NCBI GenBank assembly: GCA_963772165.1
Contig: CAVYWA010000005.1
Span: 248,001-312,000, forward strand
Direction: 5' to 3'
Origin: JAGVPT01 sp963772165
GTDB lineage: Bacteria; Bacteroidota; Ignavibacteria; UBA10030; UBA8401
Length of the DNA: 64,000 nt
Below, piece by piece: positions 36,080-45,800 of the stretch. Under the pieces are notes generated by a model, which saw only the letters and a list, made by a program, of their open reading frames with translations, was not told the origin of the DNA and searched no databases. Position 1 is the stretch's first letter. Each line of letters begins with the position of its first letter. The position numbers and the translations under genes are program-made.

Positions 36080-37081
36080 ATGTACATTATAAATGAATAT
36101 TCCGTCGCCGTCGTATTTTGTGTCGTAACAATGCTCTGTTGGGGATCGTGGGCAAACACGTCAAAGGTCTCGGCGAAGGATTGGCCCTTTCCTTTATTTT
36201 ATTGGGATTATTGTTTGGGGCTCATTATTGCTGCGCTTCTCTTCGGGCTGACAATCGGAAGCATGGGGGCTCATGGCAGAAGTTTCGTGACCGACCTCCG
36301 GCAGGCCAATCTCCCCTCATTCTTCACAGCTTTTATCGGAGGCGTTGTCTTCAACATCTCCAATCTCCTCATTGTAGCGGCGATATCTGAAGCCGGATTA
36401 TCGATCGCTTTCCCCATCGGTGTGGGACTGGCACTGGTGATCGGCGTCGTAGTGAACTACCTCAAACGTCCTCAAGGAAATCCGCTGTTGCTGTTTACGG
36501 GAGTATTATTGGTAGTACTGGCAATGGCGGTGAATGCTGTCGCCGCCTCGAAAGTAGCAGCATCGAGAAATTCTTCTCAATCCAAGGGCATTATTCTATC
36601 GGTCATCGGTGGAATCATCATGGGATTTTTCTACAGATTTGTCGCCGGCGGCATGGCGCTGGATTTCAATACCCCCGAGGCCGGAAAACTTACTCCTTAT
36701 TCAGCCGTGCTCGTTTTTTCCGCCGGAGTATTCCTTTCCAATTTCGTGTGGAATACTTATTTCATGTACAAACCTGTGGATGGGAATAAATCAACCTATA
36801 AGGAATACATCCTCAACGGGACATTGAAGCGGCATCTGATAGGCATAGCGGGGGGGGTGATGTTCAATACAGGTTTTTTGTTCAACCTGTTAGCTTCGGA
36901 CAAGGCTGGTACTGCTATATCTTATGGACTGGGGCAGGGGTCCACTATGATCGGTGCAGCATGGGGCGTCTTTGTCTTCAAAGAGTTCAAAGGTGCTCCA
37001 TCATCAATTTCTCGGTATCTCGCATTGATGTTCCCGACGTTCATTATTGGCCTGTGTTTCATCGTCGCGGCGAAACTTTGA
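36080..37081 (+). CDS. GRP-family sugar permease (glucose/ribose porter type)
   Basis: The 333-aa protein has about ten membrane helices in two similar halves, fitting the drug/metabolite superfamily. The early CWGSWANTSK segment and the GGVVFNISNLLIVAAISEAGLS and AFPIGVGLALVIG stretches resemble GRP/RhaT-like sugar transporters of the GlcU family. It is probably an inner-membrane sugar:proton importer. The substrate is not known. The gene is isolated, with the decayed katG segment following. Confidence 0.82.
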   Translation: MYIINEYSVAVVFCVVTMLCWGSWANTSKVSAKDWPFPLFYWDYCLGLIIAALLFGLTIGSMGAHGRSFVTDLRQANLPSFFTAFIGGVVFNISNLLIVAAISEAGLSIAFPIGVGLALVIGVVVNYLKRPQGNPLLLFTGVLLVVLAMAVNAVAASKVAASRNSSQSKGIILSVIGGIIMGFFYRFVAGGMALDFNTPEAGKLTPYSAVLVFSAGVFLSNFVWNTYFMYKPVDGNKSTYKEYILNGTLKRHLIGIAGGVMFNTGFLFNLLASDKAGTAISYGLGQGSTMIGAAWGVFVFKEFKGAPSSISRYLALMFPTFIIGLCFIVAAKL

Positions 37082-37281
37082 AGTGTGGAGAGCGCTGTCC
37101 GCCAAAAAGCCCAGCGGATATTCGTAGTAACAACAAGATTCTGGAATACAGCGTTCACGTCAACGTGTTGTGTTCAGATTGCAGAAGAAAGTGATATTTT
37201 TTCTGTTTATGGCTAATAATTATTATTATATGATACTCATTCAAAGTAGTCCATTCATCGGCACGAAAGGAGCAATGAAAC

Positions 37282-37637
37282 ATGACCAATGAAGAAAAGT
37301 GCCCCATATATACTATTGGCGGCACAACGAACCGGGATTGATGGCCGCACCAGTTGAATCTTGATATCCTGCACCAGCAATCCTCGAAGTCTAATCCGAT
37401 GGAAGGAGATTTCAGCTACTCCGAAGAGTTCACGAGTCTCGACCTTAAGGCCGTGACCGCAAGACGGGTGTACTCAAATGGACCAGTACCCGTGTTGATC
37501 TGATCTTCGGATCCAACTCACAACTCAGGGCACTGGCGGAGGTTTACGCATGTGAGGATTCGCAGGAGAAGTTCCTGCACGGCTTTGTAGCTGGGTGGAA
37601 CAAAGTAATGATGCTTGACCGCTTCGATCTCTCCTGA
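37282..37637 (+). pseudogene. katG: katG (catalase-peroxidase) remnant with large internal deletion
   Basis: A start preceded by AAAGGAG opens MTNEEKCPIYTIGGTTNRD, then an in-frame TGA stands where KatG has the first Trp of NRDWWP. The frame then continues WPHQLNLDILHQQSSKSNP and FSYSEEFTSLDLKAV, the KatG N-terminus. At about 37,445 it jumps to the C-terminal end in another frame: WTSTRVDLIFGSNSQLRALA, then FVAGWNKVMMLDRFDLS and stop. Roughly 600 codons between the two ends, including both peroxidase domains and the active site, are missing. It is a dead gene marking a deletion next to the integron end. Confidence 0.88.
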
Positions 37638-38138
37638 TCGCAGCATCAATTTCTTCGACGGCTTCTTCAGGGCGGCGAAAGAACTATTGAGCGAGCAACC
37701 GGTTCCGGCGGACGGCGATTGGTGCGCCTCCGCTGAACGGGAACTTCTATGTGAGAAGTTTATCTATTTACAAACTGGGAGTTCGTCGAGGCAGGGCCTA
37801 CGAAAGACCGGACAGATCGGATGCGAACTCTGCCTAAGTTTAAAAGTTTCTTCCTTACTACGTTGTTGTCTCACTGCAGCCTCAATTTGGTGGAGCGCAG
37901 GAGGTTCGGGCAATCAGTGGACAATTCACAGATATGTTATTTCTAAACTTGAGGGAAATGGCAGTGGATAATAAAAAAATGCTGTCAGAGAGCAGTTCAC
38001 TGAAAAAGTAGACCAACTTCATCAAGAGGATTTACCTGCGATCAATTTCTCAAACTATAATGCGTTCGTTGTTTTTTACGAGAAGATGCTGGAGATCGAA
38101 AAGAAATTAGACAGTTTGAAATTTGATCAGAAGTAGGC
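37638..38138 (+). pseudogene. Degenerate stretch with a small ORF remnant
   Basis: Between the katG remnant and the integron edge no intact gene is seen. From about 37,985 to 38,136 one frame reads REQFTEKVDQLHQEDLPAIN and EKMLEIEKKLDSLKFDQK without a start codon, which looks like the C-terminus of a lost helical protein. Upstream, 37,640-37,960 has short coding-like runs in different frames (SEQPVPADGDW; FYVRSLFIYKLG), consistent with frameshift decay. I do not recognise either source gene. Confidence 0.45.
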
Positions 38139-38248
38139 AACATGCGAAACATGAACATTTGTAGGCCACTTTACGACAAAAGTTTGCCAGGAGTCAGGTT
38201 ATTTGTATGCGCGGAAGTTCATATAGCAATTTCTAAATTTGTACCAGC

Positions 38249-38304
38249 TCGCGCGTGCAAAATCGTCGACGGCTGGTTCCGTCAGCTTGAGCGACTGGTT
38301 AGGC
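38249..38304 (-). repeat. attC 1, truncated: distal end of the array
   Basis: Only the half with GTTAGGC (38,298-38,304) and the CAGCTTGAGCGACTGG arm is present. The sequence diverges left of about 38,249, so the other core and arm are missing. It is the array's last site and marks the junction with decayed chromosome. Confidence 0.88.
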
Positions 38305-38316
38305 GGCAGATAATGG

Positions 38317-39174
38317 TTAGAGTAGAAATGAAATCCCCGCTGTAATGGAAAGATTACTTCCAGAGACCGGCAACGGTGGTCCGCCGTAAGCCGGTGAATT
38401 ATCATCATCTGGAGAGGTTGTTGTATAATTCTTGTTTTCCTCGTAAACGGTAATTTTTTGATTTGTAGTTAAAGATCCCAATTGGTCCACGCTATTTACC
38501 CTGTACTCTGTTATCTCCTCTCGTTTGACATAGAAATTAACAAGCGTCGCTTTTGCCTCAACAAAAAAAGATAAATCTGATTTTACGGCTACGTTGAAAC
38601 CAAGGTACCCGAGATACCCGAGAGGAGCGTTGGTCGTTACTTGCGTTTCAGTATAAGAATAATTGTTAGTATAACCATTAGTTTGTTGTTGGGTTTCAAG
38701 GGGTTCACTTGGGAAGAAATAGCCAACGCCAATACCGCCGAACGGTTGGAAAGTGCCTTCTTGTTTCTGGAGGTGCAGCCCAACTTGTATTGAAAGGGCA
38801 TTGAAACTGATGTTCGTCGAGGTCGACTGTGGCGCCGTGACACCATCGAGAAAAGAGGTATAGGTTGTCGTTGCGGATTGACTTCCGCTTGAATATGAGG
38901 GCTCAATGAATATGCCGAGCTCGTCTTTTAGAAACACTATGATGCGACCTTCAAATCGCAAACCTTCACCGAATGAGAAATATTTATCTTGTTCGTTTTT
39001 GACTGTAGTAATGATTGAATTATCCATGGTATAGTCATCCACCCGATCATAGCTACTCATGGGGGATCCTCCATTCTCAAAGCCATAGCCCGAAGAAAAT
39101 TGGAATTCGACGCGCTGAGAATATGAAGGTAACGCAAGCGTGACGCTCAAAGTAAGAAGTAGGATTGATTTCAT
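38317..39174 (-). CDS. Cassette 1: outer-membrane beta-barrel-like protein, 285 aa
   Basis: A signal peptide (MKSILLLTLSVTLALPSYSQ) is followed by beta-strand-like sequence with alternating residues, a GIGVGYFFP strand motif, and a terminal strand NLSITAGISFLL ending in a hydrophobic residue. The size and glycine/tyrosine pattern fit a small OmpA/OmpW-like barrel of about 8-10 strands. No specific family or ligand can be named. It fills its cassette and is followed on the minus strand by the truncated attC 1. It is the oldest-position cassette of the array in the window. Confidence 0.68.
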   Translation of the reverse strand: MKSILLLTLSVTLALPSYSQRVEFQFSSGYGFENGGSPMSSYDRVDDYTMDNSIITTVKNEQDKYFSFGEGLRFEGRIIVFLKDELGIFIEPSYSSGSQSATTTYTSFLDGVTAPQSTSTNISFNALSIQVGLHLQKQEGTFQPFGGIGVGYFFPSEPLETQQQTNGYTNNYSYTETQVTTNAPLGYLGYLGFNVAVKSDLSFFVEAKATLVNFYVKREEITEYRVNSVDQLGSLTTNQKITVYEENKNYTTTSPDDDNSPAYGGPPLPVSGSNLSITAGISFLL

Positions 39175-39226
39175 AAAAGTGTTTTCTAATGTGTTATTGG
39201 TGTTTCAATGTGAAGCATGTTCTGCC

Positions 39227-39379
39227 GCCTAACGAACCGGAGCTAAGCTGCGGCGACGAAGTGCCGCAGCGACGGAATCCAGTTCGCGCGAGCTAAGTCA
39301 TGTCCAACAAGTAACTGGTTCTTTCGCGCGTGTTAAATTACCGACGGCTGGTTCCGTCAGCTTGAGCGACTGGTTAGGG
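39227..39379 (-). repeat. attC 2
   Basis: Cores GCCTAAC and GTTAGGG with the GAAGTGCCGC-type loop. It belongs to the BNR-repeat cassette on its right. Confidence 0.92.
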
Positions 39380-39392
39380 TGCAATTGCCCGC

Positions 39393-41518
39393 TCATTTCA
39401 AAAGCAACAACTTTTTTGTCTCGATAGACGTTCCTGCCTGCAACCTATAAAAATACACGCCGCTCGACAAATTTGTTGCGTTGAAAGTGACTGAGTGAGC
39501 ACCTGCAGTCTGTCGATCACTGACCAGTGTGCTAACCAGCCTTCCGAGTATGTCGTACACTTTCAATGTCACGAGATTATTCGCCGGTAATTGGTAACTG
39601 ATGACTGTTGTGGGGTTGAAAGGGTTAGGGTAATTCTGTGCAAGAGCAAAACTAATTGCAATATGATCATCTTTTTTATTCATTCGCGTGACTATTTCCG
39701 AAAGGCTTCTTGTCCACATGCCGGGTACTAGAAGTGCTTGCATATACAGTTGAATCGATGATAATAATGGCGTCAACAGGGTCATTCAATCCTTCGCTCT
39801 CGTTCACCCATGTGCCCCCATTGTCCGCGGTGAAATACAAACCTTGATTTGTACACGCAAACAAATAGTTTTTGTATGGAAGAAGATAGTCGACTTCCTG
39901 TGAATTCAACCCGGCCGAGATACAGTTTACTCCATAGTCTGAAGTTTTATAGACACCATTGATCGTGCCTATGAACAAAATGGAATCATTTACAGCCATT
40001 GTTACGATAGGACTCTTGAGCTCGCAGGCAGTCCACTTTGCGCCGCTATTTGTGGTCCGAAATAAAGCGCCGTCATTCGAAGTCACATAAGAACCCGTGA
40101 TTGCGTTAGCAAATAGGGTTGAGTTCATCACTGCGACGGCATCGACGGATTGTCCTACAGATGCCATTTTTCCTATCCCCGTTGCATTCCACCTCAGACC
40201 GCCATCGGTCGAAAAAAGTATATCAGTTCCCACGGCTGCATAAATTGTGGAATCTTGGAATGCGAAACCAAAACCGATATGAACGATGTTAGAATCAACG
40301 AGCAACCATGAAGTACCATTATCTGTCGATCTCCAAATTGGTTGCTCATTCGTTCCTACCAAAAGGATGGAGTCATTCGCAGCAATACAATTAATCCAAT
40401 CTGGAGTGAAATTGGATTTCACGGACGTCCAGGTCTTTCCAAGATCGGCGGTCCTGAGAATATTTCCCCCTTCGCTCGCTGCAAATATATAGGGGCCGCT
40501 GCGCGCAAAACCGCAGATAAAAGAGTTGGTTATCCCACCCAAATTCGCCTCAGACCAACTCGTTCCGTCGTCCGTAGATTGATAAACTCCGTTATCCGGA
40601 GTTGGGATTGACAAAAAAGACGATGATACATATACATTGTGACCTATTGCTAATACGCCTGTCAACATCGGTTCGGTCAAATTCATTAATGGAGTCCAGG
40701 TATTTCCGCTGTCGGCCGAAACGAAGCCGCTGCGCCCCCCCGGTCCCCGCCCCGTAATCTTCCCAGGACTGTGTGGCTGCTGCATATATTTTTGAGTCAG
40801 TTGACGAGAGTGCTGCAATGTTTGGATAAACCAATCCGGTGTTAGCTGCAGTCCAACTCAGCCCGTTATCAGTGGAAACAAAGGCACCCGAATCAGCGGT
40901 GCCCGCGAACATTTTTTTACCAAAGATATCCAGACAACGGATTTTATGGTTCAGGATAGCGCCTTTCTCTACCCAACTACCGCCGGAGTCGGAAGAAAAG
41001 TAAATAGTTCCTTCTGTGGTTCCGGCAAATATTCCTGAGTCGTTTTGTGTTAGAGATAGCACAGCTTGATCTCCAAATGCGGAAACATGAGGAGTCCAAT
41101 TAGTACCATTGTCCGAAGAAACAAAAACCCCATGTTCGGTTCCTGCTATAATATTCCCGTTCCCTCTGATGATAATCGCACTTACAATTGTGTCCGTCAG
41201 TCCATTGTTCAGCCTTCTCCATGGACTGCCTTTTGTTTCGCGGCAGAAAATTCCGCCGCCATTGGTTCCCGCAAATTCCAAGGAATCATCGGCAGTTATT
41301 GAGATCACGTCGTTCTTGATTTCCCCCGACGTGATTAAGTACCACGTTTTGCCGGAATCTGACGTGGAGAAAATCGCCCCTCCCGCGCCAGTTGCATAAA
41401 GATGTGATCCCCCTTTTCCAAGCGAAATAACAGGGCCAAGATATGAAACGAAACCGGGCATCCACTGGCCCATCAAAGGAGCAGTTAAAAGAAATATTAA
41501 GAGACTAATTTTTTTCAT
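39393..41518 (-). pseudogene. Cassette 2: BNR/beta-propeller secreted protein with T9SS domain, two frameshifts
   Basis: From the ATG at 41,518 (AGGGTG upstream) a signal peptide (MKKISLLIFLLTAPLMGQW) is followed by about twelve repeats of about 44 residues with S(T/S)DNGxSW and (F/Y)AGT motifs, the BNR/sortilin-like propeller type. The frame changes near 40,735-40,741, at a run of seven C residues, and again near 39,716-39,735. Each change is consistent with one added base. The last frame ends in a full T9SS domain (QNYPNPFNPTTVISYQLP, KVYDILGRLVSTLV, SGVYFYRLQAG). Either the gene is decayed or phase-variable, or the assembly has indel errors. Confidence 0.82.
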
Positions 41519-41552
41519 TGTATCACCCTGAGATTTCAATAATACAATTGCG

Positions 41553-41704
41553 CCCTAACGGACCGGAGCTAAGCTGCGGCGGCGAAGCGCCGCAGCGACG
41601 GTAGCCAGTCCGCGCGAGCTAAGTCCAGTCCGATAGTAGCTGGTTGTTTCGCGCGTGCAAAATCATCGACGGCTGGTTCCGTCAGCTTGAGCGACTGGTT
41701 AGGC
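41553..41704 (-). repeat. attC 3
   Basis: Cores CCCTAAC and GTTAGGC. It belongs to the brnTA cassette, and the TAA in its right core is the brnA stop codon. Confidence 0.93.
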
Positions 41705-41995
41705 GGCTTTCCCTTTACCGCGATGGAGAGTTGTTTGTTCTCTTACTTTGTCTGCGAGTAGTATCTTTAACATCGATTGATAGGGAACATCTTGTTTATT
41801 CGCCAAGACCCTTATCTCTTCAATCAATGATTCTGGTAGTCGTATGGAAATGGTTCGGCTTGTAGCTTTTAAATTAGGAAAGTGAACAGGTTTTGCCTTA
41901 CTCCAATCCAAATAGTCAGTAGAGTCATTTTTTGACCAGAAATTTCTCTCTTCTGCCTCAGACTTAAATTTTGGTATACTTTTCTTTTTGTTCAT
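41699..41995 (-). CDS. brnA: Cassette 3: BrnA-like antitoxin
   Basis: I prefer the ATG at 41,995, with AAGGA nine bases upstream; 42,004 is the alternative. The product is 98 aa. An N-terminal segment with FKSEAEERNFWSKND and DYLDWSKAKPV matches BrnA/CopG-type antitoxins, and SRTISIRLPESLIEEIRVLA is a ribbon-helix-helix DNA-binding domain. BrnA binds and neutralises BrnT and represses the operon. The stop codon TAA lies inside the attC core, so recombination at this site would change the C-terminus after GKGKAA. Its start overlaps the end of brnT. Confidence 0.85.
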   Translation of the reverse strand: MNKKKSIPKFKSEAEERNFWSKNDSTDYLDWSKAKPVHFPNLKATSRTISIRLPESLIEEIRVLANKQDVPYQSMLKILLADKVREQTTLHRGKGKAA

Positions 41996-42278
41996 TATAG
42001 CCATTCCTTTCTTTTCTGCTCATTTCCCGTGCTGAGATGACTCTGATTTTCTCTTTTCGAATTGTGAAGGAGATAAATAGTAATCGGTCTTTGTTAGTGT
42101 GGCCTAGTGCATGATATCTCTCTTCCTTTTCAGAATGCTTTATATCGGGAAGAATGAAAAGAGGTTCATTAAAGAAAACGTCTTCACATTCCTGCCATAG
42201 AACTTTATGTTTAGCCCAATTCTTAGTTTGGTTAGCTTGATCCCATTCAAAACTGATAATTTCTAAGTTCAAATTCAT
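41964..42278 (-). CDS. brnT: Cassette 3: BrnT-like ribonuclease toxin
   Basis: The ATG at 42,278 gives 104 aa and places the family motif ISFEWDQANQTKNWAKHKV at the N-terminus. Later motifs are EDVFFNEPLFI, ERYHALGHTNKDRLLFISFT and IRVISAREMSRKERNGY. BrnT toxins are RelE-fold ribonucleases that block translation. Toxin-antitoxin cassettes are common in chromosomal integrons, where they are thought to stabilise arrays. The toxin gene precedes the antitoxin gene, the standard brnTA order. The cassette probably has its own promoter in the AT-rich 55 bases upstream. Confidence 0.87.
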   Translation of the reverse strand: MNLNLEIISFEWDQANQTKNWAKHKVLWQECEDVFFNEPLFILPDIKHSEKEERYHALGHTNKDRLLFISFTIRKEKIRVISAREMSRKERNGYNEQKEKYTKI

Positions 42279-42336
42279 ATATATTGAATATATACTATTT
42301 TTATCAAAAAGCAACTTCCGTTTATGGGGGAAAGCC

Positions 42337-42489
42337 GCCTAACGGACCGGAGCTAAGCTGCTGCGGCGAACAGCCAGTTCCATGTAGTCAGTTGCGCGGA
42401 CGTATCTGCTGATCATATCATTCTCGGCGTACTGTCGCGCGGCGAAATCGTCGACGGCTACTTCCGTCAGCTTGAGCGACTGGTTAGGG
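42337..42489 (-). repeat. attC 4
   Basis: Cores GCCTAAC and GTTAGGG. The central part differs from the common type (GGCGAACAGCCAGTTCC, then TTGCGCGGACG), a hybrid of two attC classes. Confidence 0.9.
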
Positions 42490-42499
42490 CGCAAGCGGC

Positions 42500-44567
42500 T
42501 TATTTAAGTAATATTAATTTTTTCGTTTCAACAAAACTCCCAGCAGTAAGTTTGTAGAAATAAACTCCGCTCGACAAGCTGCTCGCATTAAATGTCACTG
42601 AGTGAGTACCTGCAGTCTGGCGATCTTCTGCCTAGTGTTTTCACAATCCTTCCCAGTTCATCATACACTTTCAAAGTCACGAGGCTGTTTGCCGGCAACT
42701 GATAACTGATAACGGTGGATGGATTGAAGGGATTAGGGTAGTTTTGCTCCAACGAAAATCTGATTGGCCATTCTGTCTCTGAAGCTTCGTGCACTACGGT
42801 TATTTCAGACAGCGGTCGTTTCCACACACCGCTTGTAAATGTGCCTGCGAAAATATTACCGCCGGTGATGGCAAGAGCAAAAACATCGCTATTGGTCAAG
42901 CCGGAATCGACAGCTGTCCAACTCGCGCCACTATTTGTCGAAAGAAAAACGCCGCCACTATCAGTTCCTGCAAAAATATTACTGCCATTGATGGCAAGAA
43001 CATTGACATCCTTGTTGGCCAAGCCAGAATTGACGGCTGTCCAGCTTGTACCGTTATTAGTCGAAAGGTAAACGCCTCTGCTATAAGTTCCTGCAAAAAT
43101 ATTATTGTTGCTAATGGCAAGAGAAGTGACATCAAAGTAAGTCACGCCGGAGGCTGTCCAGCTTGTGCCATTGTTAGTTGAAAGAAAGACGCCGCCACCA
43201 GTTCCTGCAAAAATATCACCGCTGCTGACCGCAAGAGTACCAACATACCTGTTGGTCAAGCCTGAATTGACGGCCGTCCAGCTCGCACCGCTATTTGTCG
43301 AAAGGCAAACGCCGGCGGTAGCAGTTCCTGCAAAGATATTACTACCGACCACGGCAAAAGCATTAACAGTGTTGTTCAAGCCGGAATCGGCGGCGGCCCA
43401 GCTTGTGCCGCTGTTGGTCGAAAGATAAACGCCGCCGCCATCGGTTCCTGCAAAAATATCACTGCCGCTCACGGCAAGAGCAAAAATGTAGCTGTAGGTC
43501 AAGCCGGATTCGAAGGCTGTCCAGCCCGTGCCGCTGTTAATCGAAAGAAAAATGCCGCCTTGAGTCCCTGCAAGAAGATTACCATCAACGATGGCAAAAG
43601 CGAAGACATTGCTGTTGATCAAGCCGGAATCGGCAGTTCCCCAGCTCGTGCCGCTGTTGGTCGAAAGGAAGACCCCTCCAAAAGTTCCTGCAAAAATATC
43701 ACTGCCACTGCTGGCAAGAGCATAAATACTGGCGTTGGTCAAGCCGTCAGTCAAGCCAGAATTGACGGCTGTCCAGCTTGTACCGTTATTAGTCGAAAGG
43801 TAAACGCCTCCGCCATAAGTTCCTGCAAAAATGTTACTGTCGTTGACGGCAAGAGCGCCAACACCGAAATAGAAATAGGTCAGGCCGGAATTGACTGCTG
43901 TCCAGCTCGTGCCTCTATTGGTCGAAAGAAAAACGCCACGTTGAGTGCCTGCAAAAATATCACTGCCGATGACGGAAAGAGTAAAAACAGTGGTGTTGGT
44001 CAAGCCGGAATCGACGGCTGACCAGCTCATTCCTCGATTAGTCGAAAGACAAACACCACCATCAGTTCCTGCGTAAAGATTACTGTCAATGACAGCTAAA
44101 GCAAAAACGTTCAGGCTGGTCAATCCAGAATCGACAGCTATCCAACTTGTACCACTGTTGGTCGAATGAAAAAGACCTCCGCCATAAGTTCCTGCATAAA
44201 TGTTATTCCCGCTAATGGCAAGAGCAGTAACATCATAGTTAGTCAAGGCGGAGGCTGTCCAACTCGCGCCATTGTTAGTAGAGAGAAAACAGCCTTTGTA
44301 TGTGCCTGCAAAAACAGAACTGCCATTGGAGGCGATAGCACTAACATAGCTCTTGGTCAAGCCGGAATTGACGGCCGTCCAATTCATTCCGAGGTTGGTG
44401 GAAAGAAAGACGCCGCCTTGAGTGCCTGCAAAAATATTACTGCCGTTCACCGCAAAGCAAGTTACCTGGCCAGGAGGACCACCTGTCGGCAACCATTGTG
44501 CAAACAAAGGACTCATATTCGCACATGCCCAAAAGATGGATAAAACAAATTGAAGCCCAGTTTTCAT
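42500..44567 (-). pseudogene. Cassette 4: BNR/beta-propeller secreted protein with T9SS domain, frameshift near C-terminus
   Basis: The first frame runs from 44,567 and would stop at 42,588. A signal peptide (MKTGLQFVLSIFWACANMSP) is followed by about fifteen tandem units of about 44 residues with the consensus FLSTNNGTSWTAVNSGL and NIFAGT, also near-identical at DNA level. In the T9SS domain, after YDELGRIVKTL, one extra G (42,631-42,632) shifts the frame. The other frame continues AEDRQTAGTHSVTFNASSLS and ends TKKLILLK at 42,500. As written the product loses the sorting tail and would not be secreted properly. This could be real decay or an indel error. Confidence 0.85.
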
Positions 44568-44639
44568 GCTTCTTTCCTTTCATCGCCCCTATGGGCAATT
44601 GCAACTAACTCGTGTAACAACGCAATGGTTCTTTTTGCG

Positions 44640-44791
44640 CCCTAACGGACCGGAGCTAAGCTGCGGCAACGAAGTGCCGCAGCGACGGAATCCAGTCCGC
44701 GCGTGGTATGTCCAGTCCGATTGTAGCTGGTTGTTTCGCGCGTGCAAAATCACCAACGGCTGGTTCCGTCAGCTTGAGCGACTGGTTAGGC
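44640..44791 (-). repeat. attC 5
   Basis: Cores CCCTAAC and GTTAGGC, common loop type. It belongs to the family A cassette on its right. Confidence 0.93.
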
Positions 44792-45000
44792 GGCGATACT
44801 TGCATGTTGATAAGAATACGCATTCGTACTAACCTCGGCTTTACATTAGAAACAATTTCTAAAAATAACAATACTACAAGTTGTGGTCTTTGATGCACCA
44901 CCGTCTTTAGAGAGAAAAGGCTGGTAGGTAAAATGACTGGTTGTAGATCAATTCTTTTTACCCCTAATATTTTTTTCTTTTATAACGACTGTGTATCGCC
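44792..45000 (-). other. Cassette 5: family A short cassette, divergent copy
   Basis: This 209-bp body shares GATACTTG..TGTTGATAAGAATA, TTAGAAAC and GACTGGTTGTAGATCA with the other family A cassettes, but its central inverted repeat is degraded. Uniquely, one minus-strand frame is open across the whole body and into attC (VVHQRPQLVVLLFLEIVSNV, then PPNQSLKLTEPAV). There is no ATG or clear ribosome site. It may be the least shifted version of an old small gene. Confidence 0.75.
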
Positions 45001-45152
45001 GCTTAACGGACCGGAGCTAAGCTGCGGCGGCGAAGCGCCGCCGCAAGGTAGTTTGTTGCGCGGACGTTCCAATCACAAGCACTAAGTCCGTCCAACAACG
45101 CGCGGCGAAATCATCGACGGCCACTTCCGTCAGCTTGAGCGACTGGTTAGGT
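45001..45152 (-). repeat. attC 6
   Basis: Cores GCTTAAC and GTTAGGT, GGCGGCGAAGCGCCGCCGC loop with TTGCGCGGACGTTCC class. Its right core provides the stop of the GIY-YIG gene. Confidence 0.9.
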
Positions 45153-45626
45153 TGCACGCCGTTTTCTTTTGCCACGTGGGTATAATCTGTCAAATTTGGA
45201 GCGCACCACATCCTCAATCATTTCCTCCAACGCGATTCTCTGTCGATCGTGTTTCACCGATCTCCATAGAAATGTTAACTTGCCAGCGTTATTGCTAAAG
45301 AATTCGTGCCAAACGCCTGGATGATCTCCGCCAGTCCGTTCGAACGCCGACCTATGATGACTCCGTGCGCGATTATAAATATTTTTGCTTTTACCGAAAT
45401 ACAACAGGCTTCCATGTCTGTTAAGATAAGCATAAACTCCACCACATTGGAGTTGAGCCTTAAGCGATTTGCGAAATTCCCTAAGCTGTGCCTTGGGAGG
45501 TTTGAGTTTAGAATGAATAATCTCGATGTGTTTCCACTTAGGATTGTGTGAGCTGAGTGGAAGAAATCGATTCTGGAATAGAAAAGTGCGGAAGTGATCT
45601 CGGAGATCTGTATTGTCATTTTTCAT
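45147..45626 (-). CDS. Cassette 6: GIY-YIG domain protein, 159 aa
   Basis: The C-terminal two thirds contain a GIY-YIG nuclease motif in the form GGVYAYLNRHGSLLYFGKSK, followed by IYNRARSHHRSAF, with the arginine and histidine pattern of the family. The N-terminal 50 residues are helical and basic. Such domains cut DNA in homing endonucleases, repair enzymes and phage-defence proteins. Here the Ile and second Tyr-Ile-Gly are relaxed (GVY, YFGKS), which is within the family range. The stop codon TAA comes from the attC core. It is the only gene in its cassette. Confidence 0.8.
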   Translation of the reverse strand: MKNDNTDLRDHFRTFLFQNRFLPLSSHNPKWKHIEIIHSKLKPPKAQLREFRKSLKAQLQCGGVYAYLNRHGSLLYFGKSKNIYNRARSHHRSAFERTGGDHPGVWHEFFSNNAGKLTFLWRSVKHDRQRIALEEMIEDVVRSKFDRLYPRGKRKRRAT

Positions 45627-45648
45627 TTGTAGAATACCTCTTCGTGCA

Positions 45649-45800
45649 ACCTAACGGACCGGAGCTAAGCTGCGGCCACGAAGTGCCGCAGCGACGGAAT
45701 CCAGTCCGCGCGAGACAAGTCCTGTCCGATCGTAGCTGTTTGTTTCGCGCGTGCTAAATCATCGACGGCTGGTTCCGTCAGCTTGAGCGACTGGTTAGGC
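45649..45800 (-). repeat. attC 7
   Basis: Cores ACCTAAC and GTTAGGC, common loop (CACGAAGTGCCGCAGCGACGG). Paired with a family A cassette. Confidence 0.93.

Noticed and set aside
37336..37344. Recoding of TGA as Trp or selenocysteine in katG
   Set aside because: The stop is at a conserved Trp, but the gene also lacks its whole centre and changes frame, so simple decay explains it.
42789..44543. Several plus-strand open frames across the propeller cassette
   Set aside because: They arise from the repeated Thr/Ser/Gly-rich sequence read in reverse. The minus-strand frame has signal peptide, Asp-boxes and sorting domain.
44656..44901. Many 60-80 residue readings containing PPNQSLKLTEPAV and ending near FVAAA
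   Set aside because: The second half is the attC site itself translated. The same residues appear at every common-class attC regardless of cargo. I did not list them as genes, but the parts upstream of attC in families A and B are discussed as findings.
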